The translations under genes were made by a program, and so were the position numbers. Positions 34,013 to 41,411 of a stretch of DNA of 64,000 nucleotides are shown here, piece after piece (positions within the stretch are counted from its first letter, which is position 1; each line of letters starts with the position of its first letter). The notes below the pieces were generated by a model. That model was not told the DNA's origin and made no database searches. It worked only from the letters and a program-made list of their open reading frames with translations. Source of the stretch: JABSQH01 sp039177505 (GTDB lineage Bacteria; Actinomycetota; Acidimicrobiia; Acidimicrobiales; Ilumatobacteraceae); the NCBI GenBank assembly GCA_039177505.1, contig JBCDFR010000007.1, positions 25,547-89,546 of the forward strand. Reading direction: 5' to 3'.

Positions 34013-34972
34013 ATGAGCGAGGTCGAGATCGTCGCGTTGGTCGAGCGACGTCGTCGTTGGGTATGCGGCTGGCTCCGCTTCGTCACCCACGGCGATGGCT
34101 CCGTAGCGTGCGCCGGCATGCGCGCGCAGAACGGCGAGGTATCGCTCAACGTCCGGGTCGACGGCGACGACGGCGCGCCGCCGTTGTTGTTGCTGCACGG
34201 CATCCTCGGCTGCGCCGAGACCTGGGACTGGATGGTGCCGCGGGTGGCGGATCGGTACCGGGTGTTCCGGCTGGACTTCCGTGGGCACGGCGACTCGGAC
34301 CGTGCGGCGGGCCGGTACAAGGCGGCGGACTACGTCGCTGACGCAGCGGCCGTGTGTGAACAATTGGCTGGGCGCCCCGTTGCCGTTGTCGGCCACTCGC
34401 TCGGAGGCGGCACGGCCGCAGGCCTCGCCCAGACCCGGCCCGATCTCGTGCGCGGCGCCGTGCTCGAAGACGCACCGTTCGTCGACCCCACCGCTGACAC
34501 GGTCGGTGCCTCCGACAACTCGCTCTGGGAGTCGTTTCGCCTATTGCGCGAGTCGATTCCGCAGGTGCAGGCCGCAGGCATGACAGCGGAGCAGCTGGTG
34601 CCGGTAATCGCCATGAGTCCGTACGCCGGCGGAGGAACGCTCGGCGATCTCATCCACGACGATGGCCTGCTGACCATGGCCATGGGGATGGCCCGAGTCG
34701 ATGCCACGGTGCTCGATCCGGTCCTCGCGGGTGAACTGACGCCGGTCCACGATCCGTTGCAGCCGATCGACCGTCCGATCGTCGCCGTGGCTGCCGATCC
34801 GGCGATGCCCGACGCACTCACGCGCCAGAGTGACCTGGAGCGCCTCGCCGCTCGATGTCCGCACGTTGCGACGCACACGCTGCTCGGAGCGAATCACCTG
34901 ATCCACGACACCGACGGTCAGCGCGAGCCGTTCTGGGCGATCGTCGAGGGTTTTCTCGCCGATCTCGCCTGA
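34013..34972 (+). CDS. alpha/beta hydrolase
   Basis: A 319-residue alpha/beta hydrolase (start uncertain). The oxyanion strand LLLLHGILGCAETWDWM, the strand RVFRLDFRGHGDSDR and the nucleophile elbow VVGHSLGGGTA (Ser) are clear; the late acid is near VAAADPAMPD and the His in LGANHLIHD. C-C or ester hydrolysis is possible; a role beside the flavin monooxygenase would fit aromatic-ring degradation, but that is inference. ATG 34013 has GGAG 11 bases upstream; the fold itself would be complete from ATG 34118. Confidence 0.87.
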   Translation: MSEVEIVALVERRRRWVCGWLRFVTHGDGSVACAGMRAQNGEVSLNVRVDGDDGAPPLLLLHGILGCAETWDWMVPRVADRYRVFRLDFRGHGDSDRAAGRYKAADYVADAAAVCEQLAGRPVAVVGHSLGGGTAAGLAQTRPDLVRGAVLEDAPFVDPTADTVGASDNSLWESFRLLRESIPQVQAAGMTAEQLVPVIAMSPYAGGGTLGDLIHDDGLLTMAMGMARVDATVLDPVLAGELTPVHDPLQPIDRPIVAVAADPAMPDALTRQSDLERLAARCPHVATHTLLGANHLIHDTDGQREPFWAIVEGFLADLA

Positions 34973-34994
34973 CGGCGACCACCCATCGCGACTG

Positions 34995-35016
34995 CACCAC
35001 GGCGCGACTCGTGGTG
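34995..35016. terminator. hairpin between convergent hydrolase and tetR genes
   Basis: CACCACG - GCGCGACT - CGTGGTG gives a perfect 7-bp stem in the 52-base space between the stops of the hydrolase (34972) and the minus-strand TetR (35025). It could act on both strands. Confidence 0.65.
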
Positions 35017-35024
35017 TTGCGCTG

Positions 35025-35624
35025 TCAGTCGTGGCGTGTGACGTGGTCGACGAATCGGTCGACCGTCGCTGCGCCCTCGGCCGCCGTCACGGCCTGACCA
35101 AGAATCACGTGGCGGAGGATCGCTGGGCCGGTGAGTTCGTACAACAACTGCTTGACGTCGCCGTCGATCGCGCCACTGCGGACCGCTGCGTCGAGCGCCG
35201 AGCGGAAGGGTTCGAGGATTCCGGCGACGAACGACTCTGCCGCGTCGGCCACGCGGGTCGAGCGTCGCCCGTACTCGACGCAGGCGGCGAAGAACGCACG
35301 TGCGGGTCGGTGCTCGAAGCGATACCGCAGCAAGTCCATCGCTTGGTGGAGGTCGGTGCGGAGCTCTCCTGTTGGTGTCACGTCATCGGTTGGTGGGGCG
35401 GTCGCCCGCTGGAGCATGATCTCGATCAGATCGTCCGGTTCTGGCCAGTTGCGGTAGATGGTCGCTCGGGACACCCCCGACTCTTGATGAAGCCGCGTCG
35501 GAGTCAGGGCAGCGCCGCCCTCGTCGAGGAAGACGGAGAGCGCAGATGGCAGCAACTTGGCGAGCGTGTCGTCATGCGGTCCGGGTGGACGACCGATCAC
35601 CCGTGACGCGTGCGCCTCATTCAC
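35025..35624 (-). CDS. TetR family transcriptional regulator
   Basis: A 199-residue TetR-type protein. Helix-turn-helix at about residues 20-65 (LPSALSVFLDEGGAALTPTRLHQESGVSRATIYRNW), then a helical C-terminal domain of the kind where a TetR_C segment follows YEFGRRS-like sequence. The GTG start at 35624 directly abuts a perfect 15-base palindrome (35625-35639), so the transcript is either leaderless or the true start is the in-frame GTG eight codons in. Two more copies of the site overlap the promoter of the rightward gene at 35714. Confidence 0.9.
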   Translation of the reverse strand: MNEAHASRVIGRPPGPHDDTLAKLLPSALSVFLDEGGAALTPTRLHQESGVSRATIYRNWPEPDDLIEIMLQRATAPPTDDVTPTGELRTDLHQAMDLLRYRFEHRPARAFFAACVEYGRRSTRVADAAESFVAGILEPFRSALDAAVRSGAIDGDVKQLLYELTGPAILRHVILGQAVTAAEGAATVDRFVDHVTRHD

Positions 35625-35695
35625 GATACGTAACGTATCAGAAACTACTTGACGATACGGAACGTCCCATTTATGTTTATGAGACGTTCCGTATC
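35625..35695. promoter_or_regulatory. three operator copies of a 15-base TetR-type site
   Basis: GATACGTAACGTATC (35625-35639) is a perfect palindrome. Closely related 15-mers GATACGGAACGTCCC (35654-35668) and, on the other strand, GATACGGAACGTCTC (35681-35695) follow, and together they make a perfect inverted repeat with 14-base arms (35653-35666 and 35683-35696) spaced by 16 bases. The sites flank and overlap the rightward promoter, so binding would block it; the first copy lies at the tetR start and suggests autorepression. Confidence 0.85.
35649..35677 (+). promoter_or_regulatory. sigma-70-type promoter (TTGACG - 17 bp - TATGTT)
   Basis: TTGACG (35649-35654) and TATGTT (35672-35677) are spaced by 17 bases and read toward the gene at 35714, with transcription expected to start near 35684. 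A GGAGAG ribosome site sits at 35703-35708. This is the clearest canonical promoter I found in the window. Both hexamers lie within or next to operator copies. Confidence 0.75.
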
Positions 35696-35713
35696 GATAA
35701 ATGGAGAGATCGA

Positions 35714-36373
35714 GTGACGACCACCCCCAACATCACCCCGGGCACGACCCCCAGCAACACACGCGGCTCCGGCACACCTGACGCACCAGCGGCGGACCCC
35801 CGGACCCTCGCCGACGTGCGGGCGTTCGCTGTCGGCGAGTGGTCGAGCATCAGTGTCGAGTTGCGTCCAACCGAGGATCGGACCGGTGCAGGCACGGTCG
35901 AGCCGACCCGCCTGCGTCGACACTTCACCTACCACGACGAGGACACCTTCACCGGCACGATCACGATGTACGTCGATGACTACGGGACTGCCCCGCTACT
36001 CGAGTTCGAGTTCAAGGGGCACCTCCTGTGGGGGAGCCCTCATCCGATTGCCGACGGTGCCTTCGAGATCGACTACGTCCTCGACGACGGCTTCGCCGTG
36101 ACACCGCTGACACCCGACGCCGCGGCGATGCTCAATGCAGGGATCGCCCCGGGAGTCGAGCCGTTCAAGACCGGTGTGAAGAACGACATTCTTGGTCGGG
36201 CGTTTCCGATGTTCGACATCGCCGAGGGCCAAGTCGTGGTCGACTACGACTTGATCTACTTCCGCGACGGCTTGTTGTTCATGGGGGCCAAACACGTCGA
36301 CGGCACGCCGTTCGACGCCCCCGATCGGCGACCTCACCAGCTGCAAATCCCGATCGCCCGCAGCACCGACTGA
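35714..36373 (+). CDS. uncharacterised protein, possibly lipocalin-like beta-barrel
   Basis: A 219-residue cytoplasmic protein (no signal peptide) with a 30-residue Thr/Pro/Ala-rich lead, then alternating beta-type strands (FAVGEWSSISVELRP, RLRRHFTYHDEDTFTGTITMY, LLEFEFKGHLLWGSP, VVVDYDLIYFRDGLLFMG). The pattern resembles small-molecule-binding barrels, but I do not recognise the family. GTG 35714 is preceded by GGAGAG with 5-base spacing. It is controlled by the strong promoter and triple operator beside the divergent TetR and is followed 8 bases later by a membrane protein, which suggests a ligand-induced two-gene unit. Confidence 0.7.
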   Translation: MTTTPNITPGTTPSNTRGSGTPDAPAADPRTLADVRAFAVGEWSSISVELRPTEDRTGAGTVEPTRLRRHFTYHDEDTFTGTITMYVDDYGTAPLLEFEFKGHLLWGSPHPIADGAFEIDYVLDDGFAVTPLTPDAAAMLNAGIAPGVEPFKTGVKNDILGRAFPMFDIAEGQVVVDYDLIYFRDGLLFMGAKHVDGTPFDAPDRRPHQLQIPIARSTD

Positions 36374-36381
36374 ACGCACCG

Positions 36382-36873
36382 ATGTTCGACCTCATCGATC
36401 TCCGCGGGCCCGTGGGCGCAAGCCGATGGTGGTACCTGCTGCCGGGTTACCTCACCGTCTGGTCGCTGGTGAATGGCGCGTGGACGTTCATCGACGGGGA
36501 GGGGCTCTTCGATGCGTTCGGCATCGACGTCACGGTGGCCACGACAGGCGACGAGTTCGTGCTTGCCAATTCGGGTGCGCGCTATCTCGGCATCGGCGCT
36601 GCACTCGTCGTCGGGATCTTCGTTGTCAACAGCGCGGCTGCCGCGTTCACGGCGTTGGCGGCGCGACTCGTGATGGACGTCGGTGATGTCGTCGCCGGCG
36701 CTCGTACGGATCAGTTCGACGACGTCGCGCTCGGCGTCGCGCAGAGCGCGGCACTGTTTCTCATACCGTCGACGATCTCCATCGTGTGGCTCGTGCGGAC
36801 CCGCCAGACCGCAGAACGTGCCGGCCGGGGCGCGCCCGGCGACGGCGGGGTTCGTCGTGATCAGCTCGTATGA
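36382..36873 (+). CDS. small integral membrane protein
   Basis: A 163-residue protein with four predicted membrane helices: YLLPGYLTVWSLVNGAW, YLGIGAALVVGIFVVNSAAAAFTALAA (one long or two helices) and VAQSAALFLIPSTISIVWLV. No recognised family. ATG 36382 lies 8 bases after the stop of the barrel-like gene, so it belongs to the same TetR-controlled transcript. Its stop overlaps by 13 bases the end of the convergent gene at 36861. Confidence 0.72.
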   Translation: MFDLIDLRGPVGASRWWYLLPGYLTVWSLVNGAWTFIDGEGLFDAFGIDVTVATTGDEFVLANSGARYLGIGAALVVGIFVVNSAAAAFTALAARLVMDVGDVVAGARTDQFDDVALGVAQSAALFLIPSTISIVWLVRTRQTAERAGRGAPGDGGVRRDQLV

Positions 36874-37754
36874 CGCACGGCGGGCATCCACTTCGGTCCC
36901 GCCGTTGCGTCGATTCGTGCCACGAACGCGTCGTGGTACGCGGCGACCGCGTCGCACAACGCTCGCGTCGACGACTCACCGACCTCTTGCCATGCCGGTG
37001 CGGTCAGCGCGTCGGTCCGCTGTTCGATCTCGATCCGCAACGTGCGGCCGGCGTTGTTGAGCGCGCCGTCGGTGGCGAGGCCTTTGCTCTCCAGGCGAGC
37101 CCACCCGGCAGCGATTGCGGCGTCGTCGTTGCCCCGGCTGCGTGCGATCCATTCCTCGCTCTCGTACTCGGCGGGGTCGACCATCGCCGAGTGCAAGAGC
37201 CCGACCTCGACTGCGTCGAGGTCTTCGGATGCGCACAACGCCCAGTGATTGTCGCCACGTAGTTCGCGCATGCAATTGACGGCCAGCCAGGCCGACAGCG
37301 CAGGGCGATTGACCGGGCGCGGCTCGGCACGGAACGCGCTGAAGAACGGGCGGGCACCGAAGTGCACCGAGTCGACACCGCGCCACAGATCGTCGGCGAG
37401 CGGCGCCAACTGCTCGCCGAGACCCGGCGCGATCGACTCGAGGCCCGGCTCCACCGATGCGTTGCGGGCCGCAGTGATCGCCGCAGGGTCGGTTGCGTCG
37501 TACGTCATTGCGAGCACAGCCGCGATCATGTCCGCGTTCATCGAGTAGGTCATCGCCGACGCGGCTGCTGGGGTGATGTGGTCGAGCGCGGCCAGCCGCC
37601 ATGCGACGATCCAGCCGGTTCCGTTGGGAACGCCATTGGCCGCATGGCGTGCGATGGCGTCCGGATCCCACATCAACCACCCAACGAGGTCGTGGCCGGC
37701 CAGGCCGGCGCGTCGGGTCAATTCGAGCCAATCGGTCGTTTGGCCACTGGTCAT
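36861..37754 (-). CDS. SCO6745 family protein
   Basis: A 297-residue protein matching an uncharacterised actinobacterial family named after Streptomyces SCO6745. The recognisable core is FSAFRAEPRPVNRPALSAW followed by CMRELRGDNHWALC and the C-terminal RLESKGLATDGALNNAGRTLRIEIEQRTD, which resembles a winged-helix end of MarR type. Members are thought to be regulators or ligand-binding proteins; no reaction is known. Start ATG 37754. Family identity is from memory of the motif set, moderate confidence. Confidence 0.75.
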   Translation of the reverse strand: MTSGQTTDWLELTRRAGLAGHDLVGWLMWDPDAIARHAANGVPNGTGWIVAWRLAALDHITPAAASAMTYSMNADMIAAVLAMTYDATDPAAITAARNASVEPGLESIAPGLGEQLAPLADDLWRGVDSVHFGARPFFSAFRAEPRPVNRPALSAWLAVNCMRELRGDNHWALCASEDLDAVEVGLLHSAMVDPAEYESEEWIARSRGNDDAAIAAGWARLESKGLATDGALNNAGRTLRIEIEQRTDALTAPAWQEVGESSTRALCDAVAAYHDAFVARIDATAGPKWMPAVRHTS

Positions 37755-37827
37755 CTGGCCATTCTCGTACGCCGGCGCATCGGGCTTCGTGTCCGGGGAG
37801 CCTCGTCGCAGGTACTGCCGTCAGTAA

Positions 37828-38106
37828 CCTCCACCTGATGTCGGCCGCCTCTTCTGCCCCAGGGCCGATGCGCAGTACTACGAGCAGCACCTCGACGATG
37901 CAGGACTCGTTCGCGATCCGTGCTTGACCAGTCTGGCGGTCGACCCGGTACTCGAGCGCGCCGGCGACGGACGGTTGTGGTTGCTACACGGACACATTCG
38001 CGACGACATCGAGCCGGTCGAAGTGCTCGCCGCACACCCGTCGGTGACCCGGACGTACCGCTCCGACGGTGTGATCGCGCTGCTCTTCGAACCCGCGCGG
38101 ACCTGA
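37828..38106 (+). pseudogene. 5'-frameshifted or startless small gene
   Basis: From 37828 to the stop at 38104-38106 one frame reads with strongly G/C-biased third positions and protein-like sequence (ADAQYYEQHLDDAGLV and LWLLHGHIRDDIEPVEVL). There is no ATG, GTG or TTG between the in-frame TAA at 37825 and TTG 37924, yet coding character starts before that TTG. An ATG at 37838 lies in the frame one base over and would join sensibly after one base change near 37870. Either a frameshift (real or sequencing) or a degraded gene. A 60-residue protein from TTG 37924 is the alternative. Family not recognised. Confidence 0.5.
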
Positions 38107-38134
38107 CGGGGTATCGCGCCCGGGCGCCGCTGGT

Positions 38135-39079
38135 CTAGTCCGACGACCCGGCGACCAGTGCGTCGATCTCGGCCCGATCGTCTGGCGTGAGTGCCCAATC
38201 GGACGCGGTGACGTTGTCCCGCACCTGTTCGGGGCTGGTGGCACCCGAGATCACCGAGGCCACGAGCGGGTGCGACGTGTGCCAGCTCATCGCCAGATCG
38301 AGCAGGGTGTGGCCGCGCGACTCACACCAGGCGATCAATCGGTCGACCGTCATCAACTTGTCGTCGTCGATGAACAGCGACGCCCGGTCGCCCCAGTTCG
38401 CGAGGCGCGAGCCCTCGGGAAGGTCGGCTCCGAGTCGGTACTTACCGGTGAGCAGTCCGGACTCGAGCGGAAAGTACGGCACGAACGCGATGTCGAGCTC
38501 CTCACAAGCGGCGAACACGCCGTCGCGCTCGGGTGCACGCGTCAGCAGGCTGTAGTGGTTCTGCACCGATGGAAACGGGTCGAGATCGTGTGCCGTCGCC
38601 GCGGCGTGTGCGCCGCGGAGTTCGTCGGCGGTGAAGTGTGTGGCGCCAAACTCGCGGATCTTCCCCGCCGCCTGCAGGTCGTTGAGGCACCCGAGCGTCT
38701 CGTCCACCGGCGTGAGCGGGTCGGGACGGTGCAGCTGGTAGTGGTCGACGTAGTCCGTGCAAAGCCTGGCGAGGCTGGCATCGAGCCGCTCGCGGATCAG
38801 GCGCGGGTCGCCGCCGCGTTCGTCCTCGGCGAGGCTGCGCGTGTGGCCCCACTTGGTGGCGATGAGCACGTCGTCGCGGCGACCGTTGAGCGCCCGCCCG
38901 AGCAACTCCTCGGAGGCGCCGTTGCCATAGCTCTCGGCGGTGTCGAAGTAGTTGATACCGGCGTCGATTGCGGCGTCGACCACTCGCGCCGTCGCATCGC
39001 CGTCCAGGCGCATCCCGAAGTTGCTGCACCCGAGTCCCACGACGGACACCTCGAGTCGGCCGAGCGAGCGGTACTCCAT
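38135..39079 (-). CDS. aldo/keto reductase
   Basis: A 314-residue NADPH-dependent (beta/alpha)8 oxidoreductase. The N-terminus MEYRSLGRLEVSVVGLGCSNFG is standard; the catalytic Asp and Tyr appear in FDTAESYGNGASEELLG, the Lys in VLIATKWG, and the His in DHYQLHRPD. The cofactor segment is LLDLAMSWHTSHPLVASVISGATSPEQV. ATG 39079 was chosen because the longer upstream reading is not family sequence. Substrate unknown. Divergent from the selenoprotein gene at 39150, with 70 bases between starts. Confidence 0.93.
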   Translation of the reverse strand: MEYRSLGRLEVSVVGLGCSNFGMRLDGDATARVVDAAIDAGINYFDTAESYGNGASEELLGRALNGRRDDVLIATKWGHTRSLAEDERGGDPRLIRERLDASLARLCTDYVDHYQLHRPDPLTPVDETLGCLNDLQAAGKIREFGATHFTADELRGAHAAATAHDLDPFPSVQNHYSLLTRAPERDGVFAACEELDIAFVPYFPLESGLLTGKYRLGADLPEGSRLANWGDRASLFIDDDKLMTVDRLIAWCESRGHTLLDLAMSWHTSHPLVASVISGATSPEQVRDNVTASDWALTPDDRAEIDALVAGSSD

Positions 39080-39149
39080 GTGGGCCAACGTAGCCTGCCG
39101 ACGCGCCCAGCGCTCGTGCCGGTGACGGGCCGTCGGGCACACTGCATCG

Positions 39150-40397
39150 GTGGTTCGACTGAGCGACCTCCACCCGGACGAGGCCGCGCATCTCCAGATG
39201 CGTGCCGACAACATGACGCGCATCGAGCCGGGCGAGTGGATCACACCCAAGCCGCTCTCTGAGTCGACCGTGGCCATCGTGTCGACTGCGGGGATGCACC
39301 GTCGCGACGACCCGCCATTCGTCGCCGGCGACCTGAGCTACCGGATCATCCCGGCCGAGAGCGATTTCAGCGATCTGGTAATGACGCACGTGAGCGCCAA
39401 CTTCGATCGCACCGCGGTGCAGGACGATCCGAACGTTGCGTTTCCGCTCGATCGGCTGCGTGAGCTGCGCGACGCGGGCGAGATCGGCGGGGTGTCCAAC
39501 TGGCACTACTCGTTCATGGGGGCGATGCCGAACCCGTCGCTGTTCGAGGAGGCGGGGATCGAGGTCGGCCGGTTGCTCGCCGCGGACGGGGTCGACGTGG
39601 CGCTGCTCGTGCCGATATGACCGATCTGCACGGGTTCGGTCGGAGCCCTCACACACTTCATCGAACGCGCCGGTGTGGCGACGACCTCGATCAGTCTCGT
39701 GCGCGAGCAGAGCGAGGCGGTCGGACCGACTCGAGCGCTGTGGGTCCCGTTCCCGCTCGGCCGGCCGTTGGGGAGCGCCTCCGATGCCGAGTTCCAGCGA
39801 TCGGTCGTGCGGGCCGCGCTCGATCTGTTGTCGACACAGACCGAGCCCGGAATCGTCGACTTTCCCACTGACGCGCCCGACGTTGGCGAACAGGAGCCGT
39901 GGGCCTGTCCACTGAACCTCGCTCCGGCAACCGGGGACTCGTTCGCGGATCGGCTGAGCGCCGAGGCCAGCCGCTTCCTACCGTGGGCGGCTGAGACCAG
40001 GCGCCGGCGCGGTCGCTCGCTGTTCGGCGCCAGCGGTGCCGCCCCCGATCAGCAGCGCGAGGTCGTCCAGGCGCTCGGCTCGATCGCCGATTCGGGCGAC
40101 CTCACCGACGTGCCGGACGTCGGGATCGAGTGGGCGTTCGAGATGCCGTTGTTGATTCGCCATCTGGTCGACGACGTGCGCACGATCTATCACGAGGCGC
40201 TGGCCGCTCAGCCCGGCTCACGCGCGCCGACCCACGACGACCTCAACGACTGGATCTTCGAATCGACCGTGCTCGGCGAGGTGATCATCGCAATCGCCGA
40301 TCACCTCACGGCGGCGGCCGACGAGCAGCCCATGCTCGCCTTCATCCGCGGGTTCGTCGTCCCCGAAGGCAGGTACCGCGACCAGAGCAGCTTCTAG
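39150..40397 (+). CDS. selenoprotein of the glycine/sarcosine/betaine reductase B (GrdB/PrdB-like) family
   Basis: Read through an in-frame UGA (39618-39620) this is one 415-residue protein; read conventionally it is two fragments. The upstream part (MTHVSANFDRTAV, DDPNVAFPLDRLRELRDAG, GVSNWHYSFMG) and the part after the UGA (GALTHFIERAGVATTSISLVREQ, VPFPLGRPLG) are both the GrdB-family pattern. The joint VALLVPI-U-PICTGSVG places Sec157 in a U-x-x-C redox motif exactly where family members have Sec or Cys. Start ATG 39150. GrdB proteins carry the substrate-reducing Sec of anaerobic amino-acid reductases; no grdA, grdC or grdD is present here, so in this aerobic-looking context the reaction is open. 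Confidence 0.88.
39618..39648 (+). promoter_or_regulatory. UGA Sec codon (39618-39620) and putative bacterial SECIS hairpin
   Basis: After the UGA, GGGTTC (39632-39637) pairs with GAGCCC (39643-39648) around the loop GGTCG, with one G-U pair. The loop begins 17 bases past the UGA, within the spacing known for bacterial SECIS elements, and its GGUC is shared with the SelB-contacting apical loop of the E. coli fdhF element. Supports recoding of this UGA as selenocysteine. Confidence 0.72.
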
Positions 40398-40417
40398 CTG
40401 ATCTGGTTGACGATCAG
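40398..40417 (+). terminator. hairpin immediately after the selenoprotein stop
   Basis: CTGATC - TGGTTGAC - GATCAG forms a 6-bp stem directly after the TAG at 40395-40397. A second hairpin, TGGGGTT/AACCCCA with a 10-base loop, lies at 40506-40529. No long U-run. The rest of 40418-40571 shows no gene I can support. Confidence 0.5.
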
Positions 40418-40571
40418 ATTCGCCGCATCTCGATACGGATCCGTGCTGTGTGGCGCATTCGACCGCTGTTCCCTGGAGTGACGGGATGGGGCGAGATGCC
40501 GCGCTTGGGGTTCAAGACCGCCAACCCCAGCTGAGCCGACGCCTCCGACGTTGGCGCCGTAAGGTGCGAGC

Positions 40572-41411
40572 GTGTGGACCATCGAGGGTGACTTCGCGGC
40601 CGACGGCGCCGTGTGCGTCCGCGGAGCTTTCACCGACGCGCAGATGTCGCTGGCCGCCACGGCGGTCGACGAGAACCTGGCGAACCTGTCGCCGCTCGCC
40701 AAGCGGGCCAGTCGCGAGTCCGACGGAGCGTTCATCGAGGACTTCTGCAACTGGCAACGGATCGCTCCCATGCGCGAGTTCCTGGCCGAGTCGGCAGCGG
40801 CACAAATCGCCGGCCAGCTCATGGGTGCCGAGCAGGTCAGGCTGTACCACGACCATGTTTTGGTGAAAGAGCCGGGGACGCGTCAGGCGACGCCGTGGCA
40901 TCAAGACCAGCCGTACTACAACGTCGAGGGCACGCAGAACGTCAGCATGTGGCTGCCGATCGATCCGGTCGACCGTGAGACGACGTTGGAGTTCGTCGCC
41001 GGAACACATCGGGGTCCGTGGTACATGCCGCGCACGTTCCTCGACGAGCAGGCCCGGTGGTTCCCCGAAGGCAGCCTCGCCGAGCTACCGGACTTTGCCG
41101 CCGACCCCGAGCGGTGGCCGGTCGTCGGCTGGGCGCTGGAGCCGGGCGACGCGGTGTTCTTCCACATGCTCACCGCACATCGGGCACGCGGGGTGAGCCG
41201 CCGCGCTCGTCGTCGGGTCATGTCGATTCGTTTTCTTGGCGACGACATGGTGCATGCTCCGCGGCGATGGGTGACCTCTCCGCCGTTCGACTGCTTGGAC
41301 GGCGAGTTGGCGGCTGGCGCAGCCTTGGAGCATCCGCTGTTCCCCGTGCTGTGGGAGCGATCGCCCCGACGGAGCGAGACGTCCGGGATTTCTGCGACAC
41401 TCGACTCGTGA
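40572..41411 (+). CDS. phytanoyl-CoA dioxygenase (PhyH) family protein
   Basis: A 279-residue Fe(II)/2-oxoglutarate oxygenase. The iron ligands are His and Asp in TPWHQDQPYYN and the distal His in FFHMLTAHRARGVS, with the Arg that binds 2-oxoglutarate shortly after (RRARRRVMSIRFLGDD). LEFVAGTHRGPWY matches the family segment before the distal half. GTG 40572. Its stop overlaps the start of the next oxygenase (GTGA at 41408-41411), so the two are translated together and probably act in one pathway. It is more distant from the two other PhyH proteins in the window. Confidence 0.88.
   Translation: MWTIEGDFAADGAVCVRGAFTDAQMSLAATAVDENLANLSPLAKRASRESDGAFIEDFCNWQRIAPMREFLAESAAAQIAGQLMGAEQVRLYHDHVLVKEPGTRQATPWHQDQPYYNVEGTQNVSMWLPIDPVDRETTLEFVAGTHRGPWYMPRTFLDEQARWFPEGSLAELPDFAADPERWPVVGWALEPGDAVFFHMLTAHRARGVSRRARRRVMSIRFLGDDMVHAPRRWVTSPPFDCLDGELAAGAALEHPLFPVLWERSPRRSETSGISATLDS

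Noticed and set aside
39150..39620. Two separate genes (156 residues, then a frame from 39675) instead of one selenoprotein
   Set aside because: Both parts belong to one family in the same frame, the UGA falls on the catalytic Sec/Cys site, and a second Sec gene (selD) is in the window. A nonsense mutation at exactly that codon is unlikely.
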